Shown here: positions 9,737 to 19,261 of the stretch, in pieces
Layout: every line of letters starts with the position of its first letter
How positions within the stretch are numbered: the first letter of the stretch is position 1
Assembly: GCF_003051055.1 (NCBI RefSeq)
Contig: NZ_QAON01000021.1
Location: forward strand, 1-37,845
Direction of reading: 5' to 3'
DNA length: 37,845 bases
Origin: Agitococcus lubricus
GTDB lineage: Bacteria > Pseudomonadota > Gammaproteobacteria > Pseudomonadales > Moraxellaceae
The notes under the pieces: model-generated
Databases searched by the model: none
Told to the model about the DNA's origin: nothing
What the model saw: the letters and a program-made list of their open reading frames with translations, nothing else
Made by a program: the position numbers and the translations under genes

Positions 9737-12517
9737 TTACAGTGCATCAGGCAGTAACACATAAACGCCCATCACATCAACAGGCAAACACGCATTCACG
9801 CTGTATTGACCCACATCGCGAGCCGCTTCGCGCACACGCTTGTGATCAGCCAACAAGGCTTGGGCACGTTTTTCGGCGACAACTTGCAATTGTTGCGAAT
9901 GGTTCGCCAAAAAATTCAGTGCCGTACGTATTTCACGTTGCATGGCTTCGGGGGGCAAATTGCCCGTAGGGATGCACTCCAACAGTTGTGCTACGGCATC
10001 GCCCTCTAGCCATTGTGGATTGCTGCGGCCAGCAACAGCCAAAGCTACCGTTTCTTCTGCCATCATTTGGAATGGCTGACGACGGCGTACATACCCCAAT
10101 TGATGACGCAAACGCAACAGATACACGGTGGTGACAACATCAACGCTATCGGTCAAGGTGGCCGCACAACGAGCCGCGAGCGTTGTTTCACCAGACAAAC
10201 TTGCCTCTAATAAATGCTCAGCCAATACACTCACCAGCGGATGACTGCGATGTAGTTCATTAAAATCCAGTAAGAGCGGCTGACTAATACCTTCATCGGC
10301 TAGTCGCAAGCGTAAGGCTTCGGGCAAATGTTGTGGCAAAAAACGAAAATGCGCTTGGCGGACAGACTCCAGTGGTGCATTAAGACGAGCGCAGGCACTT
10401 TGGACAAAACGTTGTACATCAGCTTGCGTGCCAAGGGCATCTTGCTGCTTCTGCCACTCTGGTAAAACTTCATCAGGTTTAATACGGCGTTGCGCAAATA
10501 CCGTACGATTGGCCTTAGCTTTTTCTAGTGCATCCTGCCATTGGGCTTGTAGGGGGGCAAGCAGGCGCTCAGGTTCGCCAAAATCCAAACTGCCTTGGGA
10601 TGGATTCTGATTACTACTACGCTTCATCAGTGCTGCTTTTACCAAAGCCTGATTAATACGGGCTTCGTCTTCTGGCATCGGTACTAAAACACCCAATTCT
10701 TTTTGAATGGTTTCGCCTTTACGGATAATGACATTTAGCACAAAGCCATCGACGGGATTATCTTGACCATAGAGCATCGTGCAACGTACATCGGCAGCTT
10801 GTTGGCCAAAACGATCGACACGGCCTTCACGTTGCTCGTGGCGAGTGGGGTTCCAAGCCAGATCATAGTGAATCACTGCCGTGAACAGATGTTGCAGGTT
10901 AATACCTTCTGACAGACAGTCCGTAGCCACCAAAATGCGTGTCTCGCTCTCTTCCATCGTTTCTACACGTTCACGCCGTTCTTCGGGTGTGTATTCGCCA
11001 GTCACTGACTCAACCGTAACCTTGGGAAATGCTTTGCGTAAATGCTCCGCTACATAGTGGGCGGTCGCCACATAGCGACAAAACACAACGGGGTGATAAC
11101 CCTCTTTTACCAGCGTATCTACATGCCGAATCAGTGATGCCAATTTAGGGTCGCCCGCTTTACCAGATAAGCGTTGAGCCTCACTAATCAGCTTTTGTAG
11201 GCGGCTAGCATCTTCCAGTTGGGCTGGAGGCTCCAGATCGTTACTATCAAGATCATCGGCTTCACCATCATGCAAGCGTTCATCAGCCAACAAATCATCG
11301 TTATCAAAACTGCCTTCTAATCGTGTGGTGAGTGATTTAACAGCAGCGGCTGGTGATGAAGCTACACAACGCAGTAAGGCCAGTGTGGCATACCAAATCA
11401 ATCGACCACGTCCCTCGCCTTGCTGCTCAATGTTCTCCGCAAGTTCACGGCAATAGTCTTGCACCGAGTCAAAGAAAACACCCCAATCACCACTCAATTG
11501 ATAAGTAACTTCAGTTTTCAAGCGACGTGGAAATCCTCGGCCATCGCCTGTTTCAGCTTGCCATTCGGCAATATCTTTACGACGACGCTGCACAAAATGT
11601 CGTGCCAGTTCTTGGCGCAATGGATCACTTGCTGATACTTGGTGTTGCAACGCAACAAAACGTGGATCAAGCAAAGATAATAGATTATAAAACGCAGCTT
11701 CGTCGCCTGAGTGTGGCGTAGCAGTCAACATAATCAAATGGCGGTCAGGATCTTTCACCAAACGTTGCAACAGTTCAAAACGCAATTGCTTGCCCGTGCC
11801 GCTACTGGCGCAGGTATGGGCTTCATCGACAATCACACATTCAGGAGCAATAGCCAAAAAATGTTCACGGTGGCGTTCACTTTTGATGTAATCCAAACTC
11901 ACCACCACCACAGGGTAATAATCAAACAGACTGATACCATGAGGTAAATTACGCTCGACACGCGATGCCGAAGCCGATGTCAGTGCCACTGCCTGTAAGT
12001 TAAAGCGCATCTCCAGTTCACTTTGCCATTGTTCTACCAAGTGTGGTGGACACAGTACGGCTAAACGGGCAATTTCACCACGATCCATCAATTCACGGGC
12101 AATCAGTCCTGCCTCAATGGTTTTACCAATGCCCACGTCATCAGCAATCAGCAAACGCACCGTTGTTAAACGTAGTGCCATCAACAAGGGCACCAACTGA
12201 TAACCTCTGGGTTCTACCGCAATATTTCCGAACGAGCGAAATGGGCCTCCACCAGCACGGAGTTTGAGACGTAAAGCATCACGTAATAGACGTGCCGCCG
12301 CGTGATTACCTGCTTGTTCGGGTTGTGGCCAAGCAAACGTCGCTGGCTCTACTGGTTGCAACTCCAGTTCTGGAATCAATGCAATAATATCATCATCCGC
12401 TCCACCCAATGGGCGCAAACGTAGCCAATCACGACGGGACTCACTTTGTACCACCCATTCACGTCCACGCGCACGAACTAAGTTGCCAGGCATGAAGTCT
12501 TGTTCAAGCTGAGTCAT
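9737..12517 (-). CDS. SNF2-family helicase, DrmD-like
   Basis: This 926-aa protein is a complete SNF2/RapA-type ATPase. It shows LLIADDVGIGKTIEAGLIA (Walker A, about residues 122-140), VIVDEAHTC (DEAH box at 231-234), LTATPHSGDEAAF (motif III), ATDCLSEGINLQHL (motif V) and WNPTRHEQREGRVDRFGQ (motif VI, arginine fingers). Such ATPases translocate on duplex DNA rather than unwinding it. The spacing of GDEAAFYNLLSLLDPRF and the long helical C-terminal region after motif VI look like the DrmD protein that defines class 1 DISARM together with an adenine methyltransferase, which is the next gene here. The ATG overlaps the upstream helicase stop as ATGA (4 nt), so the two are translationally coupled. 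Confident as SNF2; the DrmD equivalence is inference from size and neighbours. Confidence 0.9.
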   Translation of the reverse strand: MTQLEQDFMPGNLVRARGREWVVQSESRRDWLRLRPLGGADDDIIALIPELELQPVEPATFAWPQPEQAGNHAAARLLRDALRLKLRAGGGPFRSFGNIAVEPRGYQLVPLLMALRLTTVRLLIADDVGIGKTIEAGLIARELMDRGEIARLAVLCPPHLVEQWQSELEMRFNLQAVALTSASASRVERNLPHGISLFDYYPVVVVSLDYIKSERHREHFLAIAPECVIVDEAHTCASSGTGKQLRFELLQRLVKDPDRHLIMLTATPHSGDEAAFYNLLSLLDPRFVALQHQVSASDPLRQELARHFVQRRRKDIAEWQAETGDGRGFPRRLKTEVTYQLSGDWGVFFDSVQDYCRELAENIEQQGEGRGRLIWYATLALLRCVASSPAAAVKSLTTRLEGSFDNDDLLADERLHDGEADDLDSNDLEPPAQLEDASRLQKLISEAQRLSGKAGDPKLASLIRHVDTLVKEGYHPVVFCRYVATAHYVAEHLRKAFPKVTVESVTGEYTPEERRERVETMEESETRILVATDCLSEGINLQHLFTAVIHYDLAWNPTRHEQREGRVDRFGQQAADVRCTMLYGQDNPVDGFVLNVIIRKGETIQKELGVLVPMPEDEARINQALVKAALMKRSSNQNPSQGSLDFGEPERLLAPLQAQWQDALEKAKANRTVFAQRRIKPDEVLPEWQKQQDALGTQADVQRFVQSACARLNAPLESVRQAHFRFLPQHLPEALRLRLADEGISQPLLLDFNELHRSHPLVSVLAEHLLEASLSGETTLAARCAATLTDSVDVVTTVYLLRLRHQLGYVRRRQPFQMMAEETVALAVAGRSNPQWLEGDAVAQLLECIPTGNLPPEAMQREIRTALNFLANHSQQLQVVAEKRAQALLADHKRVREAARDVGQYSVNACLPVDVMGVYVLLPDAL

Positions 12518-15500
12518 TGTGTATTCTCACTATTGCCAAACACATCGGCATGGACAGCAAACTGTGCCTGCCATTGCGATGGGTCAGAAAAATTCAACAC
12601 TTGCCAACCTTTATCAGCAAGCATAGTGGCTGTTGTAACATCAACGTCACTGAGAAATACCAGTGTACGTGCCGATTTATATTGGCCTGCTGCAATCGCC
12701 GCACCTTGATTTACGGACACCTGCATGGCATCAGGTCGCTTCAGTCCATTTGCATCTAGGGCTTGCAACCATAAATTTAAACTATCGTCCGTTTGAGAGT
12801 TATCGGCTGATGATATTGGGATACTCTTCGGCTTTACTTCGGCATTAGCCAATGCCACTAATACCTTGAGTGCATCGGTATTACGGCGATTTATGTAGTC
12901 ATGATCGGGCTGGTTGAAATAGGACAAAAGACATTGATAGCAGCCCGCTTCGCAAATGCGATTACCCAAAGCATTGGTTTGCTCCAACTCAGGTAAATCT
13001 TCCAGTTTCCACACCCCTTGAGGTACATTATGGTGTAATAGCTTGAGTGCATTACCAGCCACTTGTGCCAGACTCGAAGGGTCACTGGCTATACGGGTCA
13101 ACACCCCAGCACCGCCTTCAGCCGCTTCATAAAACATCAGTGCGCGACGTTCATCCACTTTAGGTAACGGTTCGGCAACCAGTTCAGACTCTTCAATCTG
13201 AAAGGTCATCTCAATACCGCGCTTTAATGCAGCCTGCAAAGTTGCCATCGCTTCGATAGACAGCGCGTGAACGGGTGTTAAGATTAACAGATTACGGTGA
13301 TCTTCGACAAAAGGCACGATACGTTGATTGGATACTTTATCTAGCAGTGCTTCATCTTTAGTATCACTTTCATCGCTACTGGGATCATCTTGCTTACTCC
13401 AAGTACCCGTAATTGGATTGATATAAAAACCCAGTTGTTCTTTATTTTTTCGCCTACGCCAACCACGATTGATACGCCATAATCGAGCAGCAGGAGCGTA
13501 AGTCAACTCAGCTAAGATTTCTTCATCCAGCATGACCTCCGCCTTACGTTGCTGAATAACTCCATCCGCCGTTGGTAAAAATCGGTAAGTAGTTTGTAGC
13601 TCAAAACCTTGGCGTTGCCTATCTTCATCATTAATAGAGATACGCTCGACAGCGACTGTTTCTACAGTTTCAATACGATATAATTCACGAACCCAATCAT
13701 GTTCTGTTAAAAGTGCATCACAATTCTCACAACGATTGACTATTGGCAGTGCTCCACCCACATCACCAAGATGACCATACCCACATTGGCTACAAACTAA
13801 CGAGGCAATGGTGGCTAATTGACTATTACCCGAAATATGATCGGCATTACCTACGTTTAGCTTTGCACGTACAACTCGGTACATTCGGCCTTGATGATAA
13901 ATTAAACTGCGTGGACCAAACTCTGATAAAGCGAGAAAGCGTGGCCGACTGACCATACTACCTTCATCTTCCCTACCATTTACCGCTGCACCACCACGAG
14001 CGGGAATCCAAGCCATCAAAGGTAATCGCGGAAAGTTATAACCAGGCAAAAAGCCTTGGCTTGCCAGATAGCGATAGGTATAAAAATCAGAATTCTGAGT
14101 ATTACCATTTTTAAGTAAAATGGCATATTGCTTAGCCGCATCGCCATAACGGCGCTGGGCATTTTGTCGCTCGCTATGCGATGCTGTATGACTCTTGACG
14201 ATCTGGTCAGCCATGTTCATCTGTGTACGTGTGGCATCAAATAGGACTCGCCAACGCTCCAAGGCATCCGAAAATGCTTGAGGTGCTCGCTCGATAACCT
14301 TCTCCACATAATCGGCTTTAAACCAATCACTACCAATTAACTCTTGCTGCAACTGAGCAATCACACGACTCGCACTAGCTTTGGCTCGCTGAATAGCATC
14401 TGGATCATTCAACGCATCGTGATAGGATTTAAGGAGCGGTTTGTTTGATTGATCAAGATCCAACATAGGTGCAATACTCACATCAAGGGCAATATGGGTA
14501 TTTGCTAGCCAAACCGCTTGAAGATGACTTTCTACCAAATCGCGATTAGCTAAATCTAACGTTGGAGCACGCACAACACCATGCACCATTTCATTAGCAT
14601 GATTAAAAAACCATTGATCATGAGGACTTAATGAAGCGCAATAAGTAATTACCAGAGCTTGTTGACCAGAGCGACCTGCACGACCACTACGCTGAGCATA
14701 GTTGGCTGGAGTTGGTGGCACATTTCGCAAATAGACGGTATTCAACGCCGAAATATCAACTCCCAATTCCATAGTGGGTGAACAGAACATGACAGGCAAA
14801 CGCTCTAGTGGTGTTTCATGTGCAGGGTTAGATGCCCAATCTTTACGGTCTTTCTCAGTGTAACGAAAACGTTGCTCAAGTAGCTGACGCCGACCTGCAT
14901 CAACCTGTGCAGTGTGCTCTTGCGCCTCAAAATCAAATAAAGGATGATTCTTATGAAGCAACAAATCGGCAACATTCAAATAAAGTGTACGAAAAAATTG
15001 ATTGGCTCGGGTATCTTCTACATTTAAAGACTCATTAGGTAAACACCACTCAAGTGCTGCCGCATTCAACCGCCAACCAATTAATTGCTGATCAATAGAA
15101 TGTTTCTGAACATAGCCATAGAGCATGGCGGCCTGAAATAGAGCTTCAACTAATTCGATCCACTCTGGGTCTTTCCAATTAGAAACTTGTCCAGAAAAAA
15201 CTGTTTCTTTCCAAAAGGCCGCTCTCTTAACGTCACGAAGCAAACGTGACCGAGAACCTCCAGTCACTAGATCCGATCTTGGGCCACCATTTTGTGGACG
15301 TTTCACTAGAATGAGATACTTAGCTGTCTCTAATTGTTCATCTGGTGAAAAAGCCCAACGCTCATTCAAGTAGGTAAAAGCACTAGTACGCGCTTTGTCT
15401 TGCTCAACAGCATCAAGATAACGCGTCTCCAAACATAAACTACGTCGCATTGTGTCAAAAACAACCTGACACAAAATTACTCGATGCTCAGCACTCAACT

Positions 15501-17799
15501 GTCTAAGTACACCATGCTGATTACCCAAAGCAGCAGAATCAGTACAAAAATCATCCAGACCACGATATTTAATTTCCAACAAACCCAACTGGTCAAGATT
15601 CGGATTATTGAAGCGCCAACCACGCCGCAAATCACGCAACAAGCGATAGCCAATAATATACCTTAATGTACGTTGGGCTTCTTGTCGGGCAAGCCCCATC
15701 AGTTTTGGGGTACGTAGGTATTCAACAAGTGTTGCCTCATCCAACTGATGAAACCCAAGAGCCTTGAATACAGCATCGGCTAACTGCTCTTCGCCAAGCT
15801 CGCCGTGGCTATTTTGCAATGCACCAATCAAACCCGCACGTAAGGTCAGCAAAAAAACAAAATCATTGAAATGACCAGCCTGTAATGCTGCATCTTGACG
15901 ATTATCTGTAAATCCTAAAAGCTTACGTGGATCAGGTTGACCATTCGTCTGTATAGGCTCATTGAATAGCTGACGGAGAGCGGTCAAAGTCAAAATAGTT
16001 GTGGCAGAGGATCGCCCTTCACCCGAAAGACTCGCCAAACGATTGACATCTTTACCATGAGCTTCATGTATTTGACCACAATTCAAACAGAAACGAAATT
16101 TACCAGGAATATACCAAAACGACTCACCTCGTCCTTCCACCCCTTGAACATTAATACTAATTGGATACGGTACGGCTTTTTTATAATTTTGTTTGACTTT
16201 GGGTTGATCGCGACTCAAGTCTAGCCAAGTCTCTGGCAAATCTTCAACATCACCTCGATAAGACAAATTTGACGTTGCTGGACAAAGGAATCCATAAGAG
16301 ACATCTTCGTTATCATCCGACGCAATATCATCGATTTCTCGCGGGGTATAATTCACAGGCGTTTGTTTTGATTGCCAGACTGGCAAGTACTCTTGACCAC
16401 AGTCTCGGCAAAAGTGTACAGGATAAAGATGAGCACCTTCATCTTGACGGCCTGGCGCAAAACGTTGTGCATCCAAAGTGATATGACGAATTCCCTGCAA
16501 CTCTAATGTTGAAAGTACTTTGCCAGGACCACTGATAAACTGATGTAACTTAAATGCAAAGGGAGGACGACCTTGTGGTGTTCTGACCTCATGTGCTGCT
16601 ATCAAAAAGCGTTGTAAGCCATCGCGAGCAACATCGATACTACAACTCGCATCACTCGCTAGCTTTTCACTCGCTGCCCGAATTGTCATTGGTTTGGCTC
16701 TGCGTGGTGGCTCATTATCTGGCAGCTCAATGCCCAGATTCAACTCAACCCAAATAGCCAATGGGTCGGCTCTAAATGCATCAAAATCACTCCAAGAAAA
16801 CTCAGGACACACTAATGAGGCTGCTAAATATTTTTTGATAGCAGCAACATCTTTTAGTGGATCAGTCACCCTCTCAAGTGTTTCTCCAATAATGTCTTGC
16901 TCACTAATAGATGCGCCAAAAAGTTTGCTAGCTACGTCTGCGACTGTTTTATTTCTATCTGCCAAACTACCTGTGCTGGACATAGTTGCTGAGGTACCTA
17001 TACAAACAAGATTTTCTGCTTGCAGACGTTCCCTCAAACGGCGAACTAATAAAGCGACATCAGCCCCCTGACGTCCTCGATACGTGTGTAACTCATCCAA
17101 AATTAAGAATTCTAGGCCCTGACAATGGTCAACCACACGACGATCAATTTCATCAAAACGCGTTAATATTAGCTCCAACATCATAAAGTTGGTCAGCAGA
17201 ATATCTGGGGGGTTATCAGCAATTACATCGCGTTCTATTTTCGATTCCTGCCCAGTATATCGTGCTACTGAGAATGGCTTGTTATCATCCGAATAGCCAT
17301 GCAGAAACTTATCTAATTCCTCAAGTTGACTGTTCGCCAAAGCGTTCATCGGATAAATTACAATCGCACGAGTACGAGCAGTTTTATCTTGATCCTTAGC
17401 TTTTAAAATTTGGTCAATAACTGGAATAAAAAAAGACAATGACTTACCTGAGCCTGTGCCTGTTGTGACAACATAACTCTGCTTTCCTTGTCCTTTAGCT
17501 AGTGCTTGTAACTGATGTGCATAGAGGTGCAATGGCTGCGGGTTATCCTCTGCTTTACCAATTTTAAACAACTCGGCACAATCTCGATGCAATAGTCCAC
17601 TAGTAACTAATTGTTGTACAGTGCCTTTACGTTGATAGTTCGGATTAATCTGCACCAATGGTTCTGGCCAATAACGGCCCTCAGCATATTGCTTTTCTAA
17701 CTCATCTCTAATATCTTGGGCTGCAATACGAGTAAAACTTCGTGAAAACGTACTATATTCATCTACTAATTGATCTCTAAACAAAAATACATCTTTCAC
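12514..17799 (-). CDS. YprA-type DEAD/DEAH helicase with C-terminal DUF1998 (DrmA+DrmB-like single chain)
   Basis: First gene of the operon, 1761 aa from the GTG at 17799. That start is preceded by GGAG 7 nt upstream; the frame stays open to a TTG at 17841, which has no ribosome binding site. Motifs (numbered from the TTG) are Walker A VVTTGTGSGKS (about 124-134), a DELH-box LEFLILDELHTY near 245, IGTSATM (motif III), then after a long insert MELGVDISALN and QRSGRAGRSGQ (motifs V and VI, around 1040-1080). Cys pairs suggest zinc ribbons: CRDCG, FCLNCG, CSQCG and CENC. The C-terminal MZB/DUF1998 module carries AAEGGAGVLTRI and CEAGCYQCLLSYFNQ. About 100 further residues (AGQYKSARTLVFLSD, then GWQVLNF) resemble a degenerate VSR/PD-(D/E)XK-like fold. 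In DISARM the helicase (DrmA) and DUF1998 (DrmB) are separate proteins; here they are one chain, as in DruE and DpdJ. Confidence 0.88.
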   Translation of the reverse strand: MKDVFLFRDQLVDEYSTFSRSFTRIAAQDIRDELEKQYAEGRYWPEPLVQINPNYQRKGTVQQLVTSGLLHRDCAELFKIGKAEDNPQPLHLYAHQLQALAKGQGKQSYVVTTGTGSGKSLSFFIPVIDQILKAKDQDKTARTRAIVIYPMNALANSQLEELDKFLHGYSDDNKPFSVARYTGQESKIERDVIADNPPDILLTNFMMLELILTRFDEIDRRVVDHCQGLEFLILDELHTYRGRQGADVALLVRRLRERLQAENLVCIGTSATMSSTGSLADRNKTVADVASKLFGASISEQDIIGETLERVTDPLKDVAAIKKYLAASLVCPEFSWSDFDAFRADPLAIWVELNLGIELPDNEPPRRAKPMTIRAASEKLASDASCSIDVARDGLQRFLIAAHEVRTPQGRPPFAFKLHQFISGPGKVLSTLELQGIRHITLDAQRFAPGRQDEGAHLYPVHFCRDCGQEYLPVWQSKQTPVNYTPREIDDIASDDNEDVSYGFLCPATSNLSYRGDVEDLPETWLDLSRDQPKVKQNYKKAVPYPISINVQGVEGRGESFWYIPGKFRFCLNCGQIHEAHGKDVNRLASLSGEGRSSATTILTLTALRQLFNEPIQTNGQPDPRKLLGFTDNRQDAALQAGHFNDFVFLLTLRAGLIGALQNSHGELGEEQLADAVFKALGFHQLDEATLVEYLRTPKLMGLARQEAQRTLRYIIGYRLLRDLRRGWRFNNPNLDQLGLLEIKYRGLDDFCTDSAALGNQHGVLRQLSAEHRVILCQVVFDTMRRSLCLETRYLDAVEQDKARTSAFTYLNERWAFSPDEQLETAKYLILVKRPQNGGPRSDLVTGGSRSRLLRDVKRAAFWKETVFSGQVSNWKDPEWIELVEALFQAAMLYGYVQKHSIDQQLIGWRLNAAALEWCLPNESLNVEDTRANQFFRTLYLNVADLLLHKNHPLFDFEAQEHTAQVDAGRRQLLEQRFRYTEKDRKDWASNPAHETPLERLPVMFCSPTMELGVDISALNTVYLRNVPPTPANYAQRSGRAGRSGQQALVITYCASLSPHDQWFFNHANEMVHGVVRAPTLDLANRDLVESHLQAVWLANTHIALDVSIAPMLDLDQSNKPLLKSYHDALNDPDAIQRAKASASRVIAQLQQELIGSDWFKADYVEKVIERAPQAFSDALERWRVLFDATRTQMNMADQIVKSHTASHSERQNAQRRYGDAAKQYAILLKNGNTQNSDFYTYRYLASQGFLPGYNFPRLPLMAWIPARGGAAVNGREDEGSMVSRPRFLALSEFGPRSLIYHQGRMYRVVRAKLNVGNADHISGNSQLATIASLVCSQCGYGHLGDVGGALPIVNRCENCDALLTEHDWVRELYRIETVETVAVERISINDEDRQRQGFELQTTYRFLPTADGVIQQRKAEVMLDEEILAELTYAPAARLWRINRGWRRRKNKEQLGFYINPITGTWSKQDDPSSDESDTKDEALLDKVSNQRIVPFVEDHRNLLILTPVHALSIEAMATLQAALKRGIEMTFQIEESELVAEPLPKVDERRALMFYEAAEGGAGVLTRIASDPSSLAQVAGNALKLLHHNVPQGVWKLEDLPELEQTNALGNRICEAGCYQCLLSYFNQPDHDYINRRNTDALKVLVALANAEVKPKSIPISSADNSQTDDSLNLWLQALDANGLKRPDAMQVSVNQGAAIAAGQYKSARTLVFLSDVDVTTATMLADKGWQVLNFSDPSQWQAQFAVHADVFGNSENTQ

Positions 17800-18161
17800 T
17801 AATATGCTCCATCCAATATATCTATCAAACAAAATTACCAAAGTAATCTTATTTAGAGTATTGTAAAATAATTAAATAAATATACCGCTTACAACTAATT
17901 ATTCTTATCTTTCACTTCAACACTTCTTAATATACTTAAATCAATAATTTAGTTTTGGCTACTGTTTCCGCCATGCATTGCCCCTGCTCTATAATTTATT
18001 ACTTGTATTTACAACAGGATAACGACTGATTGACTAACACGCAACTTTAGTTACAACTCGAAATACTTTAAGATTAATCCTTCATCAGATTAACAGGTGA
18101 TTAAGTATCATTAGTCACCTTCAATCCATTCCATGAATCCTGCACAAACAGGGAGTTTTTA
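17800..18161. other. Divergent intergenic region between the helicase operon and the HNH gene
   Basis: This AT-rich stretch lies between two divergent starts and must carry the promoters of both units. I see no gene in it. On the minus strand TTTACA around 17865 could serve as a -35 element for the operon, but no clear -10 follows, so I do not call a promoter. An inverted repeat near the HNH gene is listed separately. Confidence 0.5.
18096..18119. promoter_or_regulatory. Inverted repeat upstream of the HNH gene, possible operator
   Basis: The half-sites GGTGATTAA and TTAGTCACC match at 8 of 9 positions as an inverted repeat around a 6-nt centre (GTATCA). It sits about 43 nt upstream of the HNH start codon and in the shared divergent region, a position suited to a repressor site. 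It has no T tract, so a terminator is unlikely. Confidence 0.35.
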
Positions 18162-19232
18162 ATGAGTTCATCCATCACCTACCCTCTACCTAGTGCCGAT
18201 GAACAGCTCCTCTTCTTACAGCGGATTCAATTACTGCTCACCGATGCCACGTTTACCTCAACCTATAAATTTGCCCTGCTGTTAGCGATTACCGAGTTAT
18301 CAGTCGAAATGGGGCAAGATACAGGCGAACCTTTAGCTATTCCTCTTTCAGCCTTAGCCGATAAAACCATTGAGTTATATTGGCAACAAACCTTGCCTTA
18401 TGTGTCATCCAGTGAAGATGCCACTGGTATCTTTTTACAAAATACGCATAACCAAGCGGCGATTATTCGTGCGGTGTTGGCATTACGTGAGGCAGGCTGT
18501 CATACCTTGGCTCAAGCACGTCATCATCCTCAATGGCTATCAACACGTCAGTATGTTGCACAAACCTTAAAAAAGATGCCGATTCAGTTTTTGCAAAACA
18601 TTAATGGTCAAACGTTGCCTTTTTTATATCAACCACAATTACAACAGCAACATTTGGTATTGATAGCTGGGACGATGTTTTGCTTACGGCAATTTCAGGC
18701 AATTATTCAGCAATTAGTCCGTCAAAAATGGATTGCATTTATTCAAAAACTCAGCCACAACCAAAAGTTATTAGGTGAGCAACATGATTTAGAATCTTTT
18801 TTATTTGGCACGTCTCGAACAGTATTAGCCCAAGTTGAGAAGGTGTTAAAACCACTGCAAGATCATCGTTGTTTCTTTTGTGGTGGTAAATTGCAAGAGC
18901 GTGGTTGTGCAGTCGATCATTTTATTCCGTGGTCACGGTATCCGCGTGATACTGCCTTAAACTTTGTCGTGGCACATGGCAGTTGTAATGGCGATAAAAG
19001 TGATTTACTGGCGGCTGAAAAACATTTAGTGAATTGGCTAACTCGAAACGAGCAACAAGGCTTAGACATCAGTGGTCAATTACAAAGCATTGGTTTTAAC
19101 CACTCACCCACAACGTCTAAGCATGTGGCGCAATGGGCATATCAGCAAGCCATTCAGCAACAAGCCTTTTTATGGGTTGGCACTAAACAATCGTTAGAAG
19201 CGAGTCATCAGGCGTTATTAAGCTATTTCTAG
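18162..19232 (+). CDS. HNH endonuclease with an unrecognised N-terminal domain
   Basis: This 356-aa protein has a full HNH nuclease fold at about residues 234-290. It begins with a zinc pair in RCFFCGG, continues with VDHFIPWSRYP (the catalytic Asp-His), and ends with NFVVAHGSCNGDKSD (the N and H positions plus a Cys near the second zinc half). The first 230 residues are helical and I do not recognise them. They contain QFLQNINGQTLPFLYQPQ just before the nuclease part, a layout I associate with stand-alone HNH proteins of defence islands. AGGGAG at good spacing marks the ATG. It is divergent from the helicase operon with about 360 nt between the starts, and could be its effector nuclease or an independent module. 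It converges on the methyltransferase gene with 10 nt between stops. Confidence 0.82.
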   Translation: MSSSITYPLPSADEQLLFLQRIQLLLTDATFTSTYKFALLLAITELSVEMGQDTGEPLAIPLSALADKTIELYWQQTLPYVSSSEDATGIFLQNTHNQAAIIRAVLALREAGCHTLAQARHHPQWLSTRQYVAQTLKKMPIQFLQNINGQTLPFLYQPQLQQQHLVLIAGTMFCLRQFQAIIQQLVRQKWIAFIQKLSHNQKLLGEQHDLESFLFGTSRTVLAQVEKVLKPLQDHRCFFCGGKLQERGCAVDHFIPWSRYPRDTALNFVVAHGSCNGDKSDLLAAEKHLVNWLTRNEQQGLDISGQLQSIGFNHSPTTSKHVAQWAYQQAIQQQAFLWVGTKQSLEASHQALLSYF

Positions 19233-19261
19233 GTGATTGCTTTTAATTTTTTTTAATCACC
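19232..19261. terminator. Hairpin between convergent stop codons
   Basis: GGTGATT and AATCACC can pair around a 16-nt loop that ends in a T run. The hairpin lies across the stop codons of the convergent HNH and methyltransferase genes and could end transcription on the plus strand. The stem is short, so this is a weak call. Confidence 0.35.

Noticed and set aside
16694-17071. Plus-strand open frame of 125 codons opposite the first helicase
   Set aside because: Antisense shadow over helicase motifs; no recognisable protein.
34-17799. Operon as a BREX system
   Set aside because: A PglX-like methyltransferase and helicases are present, but no PglZ phosphatase-like protein and no BrxC-type ATPase were seen.
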